A stretch of DNA of 9,129 nt from Microcaldota archaeon (GTDB lineage: Archaea > Micrarchaeota > Micrarchaeia > Micrarchaeales > CABMGC01): positions 1 through 9,129 of the forward strand of contig JAJYFQ010000020.1 in NCBI GenBank assembly GCA_021785375.1. The letters run 5' to 3'. This document shows positions 1 through 6,175 of the stretch, one piece after another; position 1 is the stretch's first letter, and each line of letters opens with the position of its first letter. A program made the position numbers and the translations under genes. A model generated the notes under the pieces. That model was not told where the DNA came from. It ran no database searches and saw nothing but the letters and a program-made list of their open reading frames with translations.

Positions 1-148
1 CCCAGTCGTAGTCTTCAGCATCGAGAAGCCTGTCCGCCGTTCCGATGTCCTTCCTGGCTCTTTCGAGCAGTCTTGACGCGGCTCTGCGGTCCGGCCTGAT
101 CTTATGGACCGCCCCCTCATTTAATAAGTCCCCTAAAGTCACCCTCAT
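1..148 (-). CDS. HEPN-domain protein, N-terminal part (probable toxin of a HEPN/MNT pair), cut by window edge
   Basis: A short reading frame starts at ATG 148-146 and stays open to the left edge (49 codons). It begins MRVTLGDLLNEG and continues through LLERARKDIGTADRLLDAED to a final YDW. This matches the first helix of HEPN proteins: a leading LxxLLxEG segment, then a helix with ARxD, then LLxAxDYDWA. It overlaps the last 32 bases of the nucleotidyltransferase gene in another frame, so the two are probably co-translated. A second possible start is GTG at 142-140. HEPN proteins of this kind are often RNases with an RX4-6H motif, and several are toxins kept inactive by a partner MNT protein. 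That motif would lie beyond the edge, so nuclease activity cannot be judged here. The HEPN assignment is fairly firm from sequence pattern and neighbour; the toxin role is inferred. Confidence 0.78.
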   Translation of the reverse strand, partial: MRVTLGDLLNEGAVHKIRPDRRAASRLLERARKDIGTADRLLDAEDYDW

Positions 149-710
149 CCCCGATTACCATTATTACCGGACTTCGCGCTATGTCTGCGAGCATGGCGCT
201 TCCTGCCTTTACACGCGCCCTTAACTCCTTGGAGTCCCATATTATATAGTTTACCTCCCTTCCGAGGGCCTGTTCCATCCTGCCAACCCTCTTCACCAGT
301 CTGGTTGCGTCGGCATCTCCTATGAGGAGAAGGTCTACGTCGCTCCTGGCGGTCTCGGCTCCTCTTGCGAAGGAGCCGTATATCAGCGCGTATCTGATGC
401 CCCTGAATTCCGAGAGCCCCTGCCCGATAACATATGCAAGCCCGGAAGTCTTTATTATGAGGCCCTTTAATTCCTTAAGATACGGCAGCGACCTGTTTAG
501 CGAGATTACCGTAATCCTGCCCCTCTTCTCCTCCATAAGAATTCCGAGCGATTCCAGGTTCTTGATCTCCTTGTACAGCATGCTGTATGGAATGCCGAGA
601 CCGACCGAGAGCTCCCTTATGTAGAAGGTCCCGTCTGGATGGAGCATGAACTTTGAGAGAAGCCTTGACCTTGTGGCGGATCCAAACAGTCTATCTATTT
701 TATATGTCAT
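117..710 (-). CDS. winged-helix + minimal nucleotidyltransferase (MNT) protein, probable antitoxin
   Basis: 197 residues in two parts. Residues 1-75 form a winged helix-turn-helix: TFYIRELSVGLGIPYSMLYK is the HTH core, and the wing follows around EEKRGRITVIS. Residues 95-190 are a minimal nucleotidyltransferase. The catalytic signature GSFARG at 112-117 and SDVDLLL at 123-129 fits exactly the GSX10DXD spacing (D124, D126) of AMP-transferring MNT antitoxins. The third acidic position is Asn in REVNYIIW (N154), a substitution common in archaeal members as I remember them. MNT proteins paired with HEPN toxins can add AMP to the toxin and silence it. The next gene is such a HEPN protein and overlaps this one. 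The TATA box lies about 25 bp before ATG 710, so the mRNA is probably leaderless. The wHTH and a palindrome at the promoter suggest autoregulation (inference). Confidence 0.88.
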   Translation of the reverse strand: MTYKIDRLFGSATRSRLLSKFMLHPDGTFYIRELSVGLGIPYSMLYKEIKNLESLGILMEEKRGRITVISLNRSLPYLKELKGLIIKTSGLAYVIGQGLSEFRGIRYALIYGSFARGAETARSDVDLLLIGDADATRLVKRVGRMEQALGREVNYIIWDSKELRARVKAGSAMLADIARSPVIMVIGDEGDFRGLIK

Positions 711-712
711 AG

Positions 713-729
713 TATCTATTTAATAGATA
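713..729. promoter_or_regulatory. palindromic operator candidate before the MNT/HEPN genes
   Basis: TATCTATT, a central T, then AATAGATA form a perfect inverted repeat with 8-bp arms. It sits exactly between the TATA box (731-740) and the start codon (710), where a bound protein would block RNA polymerase. A third copy of the half-site, TATCTATT, lies at 692-699 inside the start of the gene, 21 bp (two helical turns) from the first. The likely binder is the winged-helix domain of the MNT protein; this is inference. Confidence 0.6.
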
Positions 730-730
730 A

Positions 731-740
731 CATATAAAAA
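731..740 (-). promoter_or_regulatory. TATA box of the MNT/HEPN genes
   Basis: On the minus strand this reads TTTTTATATG, a good archaeal TATA box. Its centre is about 25 bp from ATG 710, so transcription should begin at or next to the start codon, giving a leaderless message. Its T-run also serves as the tail of the terminator-like structure of the preceding helicase gene. Confidence 0.6.
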
Positions 741-765
741 CATGCGCCTGGCTGATGTCAGGCGC
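736..765 (-). terminator. hairpin plus T-run at the end of the helicase gene
   Basis: On the minus strand GCGCCTG (765-759), an 8-base loop and CAGGCGC (750-744) form a perfect 7-bp GC-rich stem. ATG and then TTTTT (740-736) follow. The stem overlaps the helicase stop codon. In Archaea the T-run alone can terminate transcription; the hairpin may help or protect the 3' end. It would separate the helicase transcript from the MNT/HEPN unit. Confidence 0.55.
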
Positions 766-2359
766 TCTCGGAGTCAGCCATCCTCATCTCGAGTATCCTG
801 TCAACCCTGAAGTTCCTGTACTCCCCGTGCCTTGAGTCGAAGCCCTCCACGCCCAGGTACTCCCTGCCGAGATACTCGAAGATGCCTATCCTCGACGGCG
901 TGACCATCCTCCTCGACTTCTCGTCGTTGGCCTTGAGGTACACAATCTCGATGCTCCCCCTCCTCCTGATCGCGTCCTTTATCATCCTCACCTTCTCTTC
1001 CAGGGGAATCCGCTCTTCGGACTTCCTGTACTGGTACCTTGTGAGGAACCTTATCACCCTGAAGTCGGTGAAGATGTGCTTCCTCTCCAGCCTCTTCCTC
1101 AGGACGATGCCGCCAATGGTCCTGCACCTGCTCAGCGCGACGTACAGCTGTCCGGCCGCGAAGATCCCAGGACCGGTGTCTATTATGACCTTGTCGAACG
1201 TCTTGCCCTGTCTCTTGTGGATGGTGACGGCCCACGCGAGCATCATGGGATACTGCACGAAGCGGCCGACAACCTCGGGGACAAGCCTGCGCGACGCCGG
1301 GTCGTAGGACATCCTGAACATCTCCCAGGTGTGCCTTTCCACCTCGACCTCCGATCCGTCGAGGAGCCTCACGCCTATGGGATCTGTCCCGTCCCCGTCC
1401 TTGCCCACCGAGATTATCTCTCCTACGCTGCCGTTGACCCACCTCTCCGCCTTGTCGTTGTTGAGCAGCATCACCTGCGCCCCTATCTTCACCGCCAGCT
1501 CCTCGTCCGCAGGAGTGCTTCCCTTGCTGAAGTCACCCTCGAGCCGCGCCTCGTAGAGATACTGCCTGCCCCGGACCTTGGCCAGTTCGGCGCCGTTCAG
1601 CTCGTCGGCGAGCCTGTTTGTGGGGACCAGCGTTATGTATCCCTCAGAACGTCCAGGGACAAAGGAAGGGTCGAACCGTTCGTTCAGCGACCCCATCTCT
1701 TCGGGGCCGGCGGTGTTGTTCCTGACAGAGTTGAGGATCTCTATGAACCTGGCATCGCTGTGCCTGTAGTGCTTGTCGAGCTCCACGAACTCGGCGGGGA
1801 AGTCCCTGAAGGCGTTCGCGTCGAAGAAGTGCTCGCTCCTGTAGTGCTGCCTGAACATCTTCCTCTCGCCGTATGTCACCACCGGAGGCAGCTGGTAGAG
1901 GTCGCCTATGAAGACCATCCTCACGCCCCCGAAAGGAAGTCGCGGATTCCTTCCGTTGTACCTGAGGAACGCGTCTATGCAGTCGAGCAGGTCCGCCCTC
2001 ACCATCGATATCTCGTCGATGATTATCATGTCGGTGTTCCTGTACATCTCCGCCTTCCGTGGGGAGAGCCTCCTCACCGAGTCCGTGGTTATGTCGGGCC
2101 TGAATCCGAAGAACGAGTGTATCGTCTGGCCCTTTATGTTGAGTGCGGCCACGCCGGTCGGCGCGAGCAGCGCCACGCTCTTCTCCGTCGTGCTCCTGAA
2201 GTGCTGGAGGAGGGTGGACTTCCCGGTGCCGGCCTTGCCGGTTATAAAGAGGTTCTTGTCGGACGTCTCCAGGAGCTCAAGTGCGCGCCTGAAGCTCCCT
2301 TCCACCTCTATCGTTGGCGCAGCCCCGACTCTGCCGTCCTTGCCTCCGCTGCCGGGCAT
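758..2359 (-). CDS. PIF1-like SF1B DNA helicase with C-terminal WYL-like domain
   Basis: 533 residues. The helicase motifs are intact: Walker A GKAGTGKST at 41-49, motif Ia LAPTGVAAL at 65-73, Walker B IIIDEISMV at 112-120 (D115, E116), motif III IGDLYQLPPV at 151-160, TIHKRQGKTFD at 379-389 and LYVALSRCRT at 405-414. This pattern is typical of PIF1-family ATP-driven 5'-3' helicases, which unwind forks, G-quadruplexes and RNA-DNA hybrids. Residues about 468-528 resemble a WYL domain: IEIVYLKANDEKSRRMVTP, then GREYLGVEGFD and EYRNFRVDRIL. A WYL domain in a Thermotoga PIF1 was shown to bind single-stranded DNA. The start ATG 2359 lies 74 bases after the S5 stop; neither a clear TATA box nor a strong ribosome binding site is visible, so readthrough from the ribosomal operon is possible. 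The helicase call is firm; the WYL call is likely. Confidence 0.92.
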   Translation of the reverse strand: MPGSGGKDGRVGAAPTIEVEGSFRRALELLETSDKNLFITGKAGTGKSTLLQHFRSTTEKSVALLAPTGVAALNIKGQTIHSFFGFRPDITTDSVRRLSPRKAEMYRNTDMIIIDEISMVRADLLDCIDAFLRYNGRNPRLPFGGVRMVFIGDLYQLPPVVTYGERKMFRQHYRSEHFFDANAFRDFPAEFVELDKHYRHSDARFIEILNSVRNNTAGPEEMGSLNERFDPSFVPGRSEGYITLVPTNRLADELNGAELAKVRGRQYLYEARLEGDFSKGSTPADEELAVKIGAQVMLLNNDKAERWVNGSVGEIISVGKDGDGTDPIGVRLLDGSEVEVERHTWEMFRMSYDPASRRLVPEVVGRFVQYPMMLAWAVTIHKRQGKTFDKVIIDTGPGIFAAGQLYVALSRCRTIGGIVLRKRLERKHIFTDFRVIRFLTRYQYRKSEERIPLEEKVRMIKDAIRRRGSIEIVYLKANDEKSRRMVTPSRIGIFEYLGREYLGVEGFDSRHGEYRNFRVDRILEMRMADSESA

Positions 2360-2375
2360 GAATACTTCTTTGTGC

Positions 2376-2397
2376 GGAAAGGATTCTAAGCCTTTCC
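2376..2397 (-). repeat. inverted repeat in the S5-helicase gap
   Basis: GGAAAGG and CCTTTCC form a perfect 7-bp stem around an 8-base loop in the 74-base gap between S5 and the helicase. No T-run follows it on the minus strand, so it is a poor terminator. It ends about 16 bases before the helicase start and could mask that start, mark an RNA processing site, or be chance. The rest of the gap (2360-2433) shows no convincing promoter. Confidence 0.4.
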
Positions 2398-2433
2398 ATT
2401 ACGGCCTTTGAGAAGAGGTACACGCTCCCGGAA

Positions 2434-3117
2434 TCAGGCCTGCTTCTTCATTGCCTCGATGTTCTTGAGCTCGCCCAACTCCTTCAGGGCAAGGTACGTC
2501 GCAAGGGACATGTTGTATACGTCCCTTGTTCTTCCCCTCGAGTACGTCCATAGATCCTTGACCCCGGCGAGCTCCAGCACCGCGCGAACCGTGTCGCTCG
2601 CGACTATGCCCACTCCCTTCGGAGCAGGCTTGAGTATCACGTGGGCGCTCCCGCACTTCGCGCTGAGCCTCAACGGAAGGCTGTGCGGCGAGTTGCAGTT
2701 GCACTCCTGGGAGCCACAGCCAAGATTGACCGATATGATGTGCTTCTTCGCGTCCCTTATCCCGGTATCGATTGCCGGCTTTGCCTCGACGTCCTTTCCG
2801 ACTCCCAGGCCTATGTGCCCGTTCCTGTCGCCTACAACCACAGTTGCCCTGTACTTCTGCTTCCTGTTGTTCTTTGTCATCCTCTGGACCGATGCGATCT
2901 CTAGGACCTGGTCCTCGAGGTTCGGGAGCAGAGCGTCGACTATCTCGGTCTCCTTGATCGGCTTTCCGGTTGCGAAGATCTGCTCCACTGCCGTGATCGT
3001 TCCTGACTTCACCTGCTGGCCCACTCTCGTCTTGGGCTCCCATGGCGCCGGCGCCTCCTCCTCTCTGGCGAAGTCCCTTCTCTCCCTCCTGTATCCTCTG
3101 TTCCTATCAAACGGCAT
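2434..3117 (-). CDS. rps5: 30S ribosomal protein S5 (uS5), archaeal type
   Basis: 227 residues. This small-subunit protein sits at the mRNA entry and decoding region and affects accuracy. A basic N-terminal tail (RNRGYRRERR) precedes WEPKTRVGQ at 26-34. Then follow the S5 double-stranded RNA-binding domain, including QRMTKNNRKQKYRATVVVGD and GLGVGK, and the archaeal signature GCGSQECNCNSPHS at 133-146. The C-terminal domain carries KPAPKGVGIV and ends with DLWTYSRGRTRDVYNMSLAT. ATG 3117 overlaps the end of the L18 gene by 11 bases and is preceded by GAGG seven bases upstream, a good ribosome binding site. It is the last ribosomal gene of the cluster; in most archaea L30 and L15 would follow. 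Confidence 0.97.
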   Translation of the reverse strand: MPFDRNRGYRRERRDFAREEEAPAPWEPKTRVGQQVKSGTITAVEQIFATGKPIKETEIVDALLPNLEDQVLEIASVQRMTKNNRKQKYRATVVVGDRNGHIGLGVGKDVEAKPAIDTGIRDAKKHIISVNLGCGSQECNCNSPHSLPLRLSAKCGSAHVILKPAPKGVGIVASDTVRAVLELAGVKDLWTYSRGRTRDVYNMSLATYLALKELGELKNIEAMKKQA

Positions 3118-3688
3118 TCAATATCCTCTCCTTTACCTGGTTGAAAAGTGCGTTGAGCTTCTCGGCGTCGATCCCGTCCTTTATGTAGCCCGAGTACTGT
3201 CTCTTGTACGCCTCTGGATTCTTCTCCTTGAGCTCCTTTATGTACTTAGTATCAGAATAGTTATATAGGCTCTCCTTCACGTCAAGGCCGTTCCTGACCT
3301 TCATGCCTCCGTCGACGCATCCCTTCGCAAATACGAAAGGCGTGGAGTTAGTGACAGGTGCGCTAAGGCCTATGTCGAGTATGAACTCCTCGTTCTTCAG
3401 GTCCTGCTTTGCCGCTACTTTCTTCGCGAGCAGGAGCCCGAGAAGATATGCCGTCGGCTTGTTCGGCCTGCTCGGCCACTTGTACTGGCTGAGCTCCCTC
3501 GAGTCAGCGTATGCGAGTACCGCATCTCCCTTCTCCGTGTACCTCGAGGCGTGGGCTATTATCCTCTTGTTCGTCCTCCTTATCACAACCCTGTCGAGCC
3601 CGCTCTTGACGGTGGCGAACCTCTTCCTGTAGTTGGTCTTAGCCTCCCTCCTTCGCCTGAACGGCATGCTCTTGATCGTCTCTCTCAT
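3107..3688 (-). CDS. rpl18: 50S ribosomal protein L18 (uL18), archaeal type
   Basis: 193 residues. L18 binds 5S rRNA together with L5 in the central protuberance of the large subunit. The N-terminus carries PFRRRREAKTNYRKR (9-23), a hallmark of archaeal and eukaryotic L18. VVIRRTNKRIIAH follows, then NKPTAYLLGLLLAKK (76-90), LDIGL (104-108) and AKGCVDGGM (121-129). The length is normal for the archaeal form. The start ATG 3688 has GTGAG four bases upstream, and this site contains the stop codon of the L19e gene, so the two are probably coupled. A downstream ATG at 3667 would start directly at MPFRRRR but lacks such a site. Confidence 0.97.
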   Translation of the reverse strand: MRETIKSMPFRRRREAKTNYRKRFATVKSGLDRVVIRRTNKRIIAHASRYTEKGDAVLAYADSRELSQYKWPSRPNKPTAYLLGLLLAKKVAAKQDLKNEEFILDIGLSAPVTNSTPFVFAKGCVDGGMKVRNGLDVKESLYNYSDTKYIKELKEKNPEAYKRQYSGYIKDGIDAEKLNALFNQVKERILNAV

Positions 3689-3693
3689 TCAAC

Positions 3694-4191
3694 TCACTTG
3701 TTCACGTACTGCTGCCTTATCTCCTCGTTTATCTTCTTGAGCTCCTCCTCCGTGACCTTTATCCCGGAGTCGCTCAGGTGGATCAGCAACGCGCCCTTGT
3801 TCGCGTAGACGTTCCCCTTGACCTGGCCGTAGAGCTCGTTGAACTTCTTAGTGTCAATCTTTCCCATCGCCTTGAGCTTCTTGATGAAGAGTCGCTGTGA
3901 CCTCACCTTCTTCTCCCAGGTCCTTCCGGCCCTCGCCTTCCTGGTTCCCTTCCTCATTCCGATTCCGCGGCTCCTTCCCTCGCTCCTCTTCTGCCTCAGG
4001 AGCTTGGATCTCGCGCTCACGTTGTGCTTCTCCTTGACAGCGTAGACTCCCCCGGAACTTATGAGCTTCCTAACGTCGTCCCTCGTTATGGCCTTGTCGG
4101 CCTCCTCGAACGCGCTCGGATTCACCCTGATGGAGTTTATGCCCCTGTCCATCAGTTCGCTCGCGACTCTCTTAGTGAATTTTACTGTCAT
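3694..4191 (-). CDS. rpl19e: 50S ribosomal protein L19e (eL19)
   Basis: 165 residues from ATG 4191. L19e is a long basic helical protein that spans domains of 23S rRNA and takes part in a bridge to the small subunit; it occurs in archaea and eukaryotes, not bacteria. Recognisable parts are KRVASELMDRGINSIRVNP, AITRDDVRKLISSG, and the highly basic SARSKLLRQKRSEGRSRGIG followed by RKGTRKARAG. A helical C-terminus ends EEIRQQYVNK, somewhat longer than in methanogen homologues I remember. An in-frame ATG at 4197 overlaps the L32e stop as ATGA. I prefer 4191 because GGTG lies seven bases before it, but only one base before the upstream ATG. Confidence 0.95.
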   Translation of the reverse strand: MTVKFTKRVASELMDRGINSIRVNPSAFEEADKAITRDDVRKLISSGGVYAVKEKHNVSARSKLLRQKRSEGRSRGIGMRKGTRKARAGRTWEKKVRSQRLFIKKLKAMGKIDTKKFNELYGQVKGNVYANKGALLIHLSDSGIKVTEEELKKINEEIRQQYVNK

Positions 4192-4193
4192 GA

Positions 4194-4547
4194 TCATACA
4201 CCGTTTGCAACATTCAGCTTTCCTTCGGCAGCTATCTTCTGGAGGACTGCCCTCTTCCTTGCCGAGAGGTCGTGCGCAAAGACCACGGTCCTCTTCTCGC
4301 CTGCGCTTATCAGGTTCCTTAGTTCCGCCTCGTTGTGGACAAGGGCCTCGAAAGTGCCGTCAGGCCTTGCGTACCTGAACGCGCTGCTGTTCTTGTACCC
4401 TATGCTAGGCGATGCGCCGCTCTCCTTCTTCTTCACTCTCTTCTTGCTGTCGATTCCTCTCTGCGCCCTCCATCGGTACTGCACTCTCTTCCTCTTCTTG
4501 GCGCCGTAGTTCGGAACCACGAACTTGGGGTGATTTTTCTTATCCAT
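4194..4547 (-). CDS. rpl32e: 50S ribosomal protein L32e (eL32)
   Basis: 117 residues. This is an archaeal/eukaryotic large-subunit protein bound to 23S rRNA. The signature is near the N-terminus: HPKFVVPNYGAKKRKRV, then YRWRAQRGIDSKKR. PSIGYKNSSAFRYARPDG and ALVHNEAEL follow, then VVFAHDLSARKR, which corresponds to the family's IAhtVGaRKR-like C-terminal segment. The start ATG 4547 lies six bases after the L6 stop. The end meets the L19e gene within an ATGA-like junction (4194-4197), pointing to coupled translation. Confidence 0.95.
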   Translation of the reverse strand: MDKKNHPKFVVPNYGAKKRKRVQYRWRAQRGIDSKKRVKKKESGASPSIGYKNSSAFRYARPDGTFEALVHNEAELRNLISAGEKRTVVFAHDLSARKRAVLQKIAAEGKLNVANGV

Positions 4548-4553
4548 GGATCA

Positions 4554-5078
4554 TCATTCCTCTCTCGCAGGGTAGATTCCGTCCTGGAATACCCTCGTGT
4601 CCTGCCCTCGTGCGTGGCACGCGTTCTTTATGTTGGCCATCGTCTGTCCGACATCGTACTTGTCCGCGCCACTCACCTTGACGTCCTGGCCCTTAACCTC
4701 TACCTTCGTGTCCCCGACTATCTTTGCGAGCCTTGAGACCTTCTCCCCGAAGATGTTCTTTATGTGGATGTCCTTTCCCTTGATGTCTATTGACATGGGG
4801 AAGTGCGCGAATATCACCGTCATCTTTCGCTCTATTCCGTCGTTGACCGTCCGTACCGCATCCGATATCTCGGTGGCGAACGCATGCGACGCGAGCTCGG
4901 CCTTAGCCGCGAGCTTCTTGTTCTTCGTCGTGTTGACCACCACCTTGTTGCCTTCAACCTTGACTGAGAGAAGCCGCTCGTTCACCGCTTTTGTCGTGGA
5001 CCCCTTCTTGCCCTTTATCGTGAGCCTTGGCCCTTCTGCTGTGACCGAAACCCCGTTCTGAATCTCTATCTCTCTCAT
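4554..5078 (-). CDS. rpl6: 50S ribosomal protein L6 (uL6)
   Basis: 174 residues, the usual archaeal length. L6 lies near the factor-binding region by the sarcin-ricin loop and helps elongation factors act. The protein is a tandem repeat of two related folds. The first contains VSVTAEGPRLTIKGKKGS and ends near ASHAFATEISDAVRTVNDG. The second contains IVGDTKVEVKGQDVKVSGAD followed by the conserved DVGQTMANIKNACH; the C-terminus is TRVFQDGIYPAREE. The start ATG 5078 lies 11 bases after the S8 stop, with GGAAGA as a weak ribosome binding site in the gap. Confidence 0.96.
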   Translation of the reverse strand: MREIEIQNGVSVTAEGPRLTIKGKKGSTTKAVNERLLSVKVEGNKVVVNTTKNKKLAAKAELASHAFATEISDAVRTVNDGIERKMTVIFAHFPMSIDIKGKDIHIKNIFGEKVSRLAKIVGDTKVEVKGQDVKVSGADKYDVGQTMANIKNACHARGQDTRVFQDGIYPAREE

Positions 5079-5089
5079 TTGAATCTTCC

Positions 5090-5473
5090 TTAGTATACGT
5101 ATGCGAGGAGCCTTCCCCCTATCTTCTTCTGCTTTGCCTCTCCGTTCGTGAGTATCCCGTCCGACGTAGAGACTATCAGTATCCCGAAGTTGACGCTAGG
5201 TATGTACCTGTCCTCAAACTTCTGGTACGTTCCCAGGGTCACAGGGTACCTAGGCTTTATCACTCCGATATCGTTGATCTTCTTTGCGAGCTTGACCCTC
5301 AGCTTCCTGAACTTGCCCTCCTTGACCTCCTCGAAGCCCCCGATGTAGCTCTTCTCCTTCATCTTCTCAAGGACAGCCCTTATGAGCTTCGTCGCGGGAA
5401 CGTCGCACTCATACATTCCCTTTGACTCGTAGACCTTTATCTTGTTGATCGTATCGGCTAGTACATCCACCAT
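5090..5473 (-). CDS. rps8: 30S ribosomal protein S8 (uS8)
   Basis: 127 residues. S8 is a primary 16S rRNA-binding protein needed for assembly of the central domain. It begins MVDVLADTINKIKVYE, aligning with the MDPLANAL start of other archaeal S8 proteins. VIKPRYPV (71-78), FEDRYIPSVNFGILIVSTSDGILT and GGRLLAYVY at the end are the conserved RNA-binding half. The frame is open upstream to a TTG at 5494, inside the S14 gene, but ATG 5473 matches family length and lies four bases after the S14 stop. In bacteria S8 represses its own operon by binding the mRNA; no matching structure was identified here. Confidence 0.96.
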   Translation of the reverse strand: MVDVLADTINKIKVYESKGMYECDVPATKLIRAVLEKMKEKSYIGGFEEVKEGKFRKLRVKLAKKINDIGVIKPRYPVTLGTYQKFEDRYIPSVNFGILIVSTSDGILTNGEAKQKKIGGRLLAYVY

Positions 5474-5477
5474 AAAA

Positions 5478-5636
5478 TCATCTGAACTTGTCAAACCCTA
5501 TCTCGGGCGCTATCTCCCTGAAGCATCTCCTGCAGACGTAGAGCTTGTATGAGCGTATGAGGCCGCGGGATCCTCCGCAGATCCTGCACTTCCTCATCCC
5601 TCTGCCCCTGAATTTGAGATCATAATTCATCTTCAT
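5478..5636 (-). CDS. rps14: 30S ribosomal protein S14 (uS14), zinc-binding short form
   Basis: A 52-residue protein in the gap between L5 and S8. It reads MKMNYDLKFRGRGMRKC, then RICGGSRGLIRSYKLYVCRR, then CFREIAPEIGFDKFR. Four cysteines (17, 20, 35, 38) form a CxxC...CxxC zinc ribbon, as in archaeal S14 and eukaryotic S29. S14 sits in the small-subunit head and binds 16S rRNA. Three in-frame ATGs crowd the start (5639, 5636, 5630). I chose 5636 because GTGAT, which holds the L5 stop codon, lies four bases before it, the same spacing as at neighbouring genes. The length agrees with the roughly 53 residues usual for the family. Confidence 0.96.
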   Translation of the reverse strand: MKMNYDLKFRGRGMRKCRICGGSRGLIRSYKLYVCRRCFREIAPEIGFDKFR

Positions 5637-5641
5637 CATAA

Positions 5642-6175
5642 TCACTCTCTTGCAACGAAATGTGCCCCGAACTTTGTCTCTATGTACTTCTTTATATCCT
5701 CAGGCGCGATGTTCCTGTGCTCGGGAGCGACCCTTGCTGCCTTTCTCTTCCTTATCTCTACCCTCTTGCCCCTCCTGCTGAACGTGGCGTTGAGGTTGAG
5801 ACCCATCATGCCGATCTTTGGGTCGTACTTGACCCCTGAGAAGTATATGTACTCGCTCACCCCGAAGTTGAGGGAGTTGTTTGCCACTGCGCTCTCGTAC
5901 ACCGCGTTGTTGTTCGCGTCGAGCGCCCTCTTGAGCATGTCGCTGGCCGACTGTCCGCGCAGCGTGACCATCGCCCCGATGACCTGACCCTTCCTTATCT
6001 TGAACTCCGGGGCCCTCTTCTTCGATCTCGTCTGGATCGCGCTCTTTCCCGTAAGCTTCTCTATGAGCGCCTTTGCGTTAGTGTAAGTGTCCTCCTTGTC
6101 CCCTATCCCCATGTTTATGACTACCTTCTCGAGCCTTACTTCGCGCATAGGGTTGTCATTGCCTGCCATGATCAT
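5642..6175 (-). CDS. rpl5: 50S ribosomal protein L5 (uL5)
   Basis: 177 residues. L5 binds 5S rRNA and contacts the P-site tRNA in the central protuberance. Conserved parts are NPMREVRLEKVVINMGIGDK (8-27), KRAPEFKIRKGQVIGAMVTL (53-72), SLNFGVSEYIYF (101-112), YDPKIGMMGLNLNATFSRRG (117-136) and the basic EIRKRKAARV. The C-terminal IAPEDIKKYIETKFG is typical of archaeal forms. The start ATG 6175 overlaps the S4e stop as ATGA. A second ATG two codons later (6169) is an equally possible start; the ATGATCATG arrangement is the same as at L19e. Confidence 0.96.
   Translation of the reverse strand: MIMAGNDNPMREVRLEKVVINMGIGDKEDTYTNAKALIEKLTGKSAIQTRSKKRAPEFKIRKGQVIGAMVTLRGQSASDMLKRALDANNNAVYESAVANNSLNFGVSEYIYFSGVKYDPKIGMMGLNLNATFSRRGKRVEIRKRKAARVAPEHRNIAPEDIKKYIETKFGAHFVARE

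Noticed and set aside
1..120. Frame beginning at the ATG that overlaps the nucleotidyltransferase stop (ATGA at 117-120)
   Set aside because: Its product is an Arg/Thr/Ser-rich string without a fold, whereas the frame starting at 148 gives a clear HEPN helix.
1076..2389. 437-codon open frame on the plus strand opposite the helicase
   Set aside because: It mirrors the GC-rich helicase gene, has no recognisable domain, and its peptide is rich in Arg, Val, Pro and His as expected for an antisense shadow.
2360..2433. L30 or L15 remnant after S5
   Set aside because: The 74-base gap shows no recognisable L30 or L15 residues; only a hairpin is seen.
2408..3268. 286-codon plus-strand open frame opposite S5 and L18
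   Set aside because: Both underlying minus-strand genes are certain ribosomal proteins; the peptide resembles no family and would span two genes antisense.
5474..5494. TTG start extending S8 by seven residues into S14
   Set aside because: ATG 5473 matches the family N-terminus and lies just after the S14 stop; the extension has no family counterpart.
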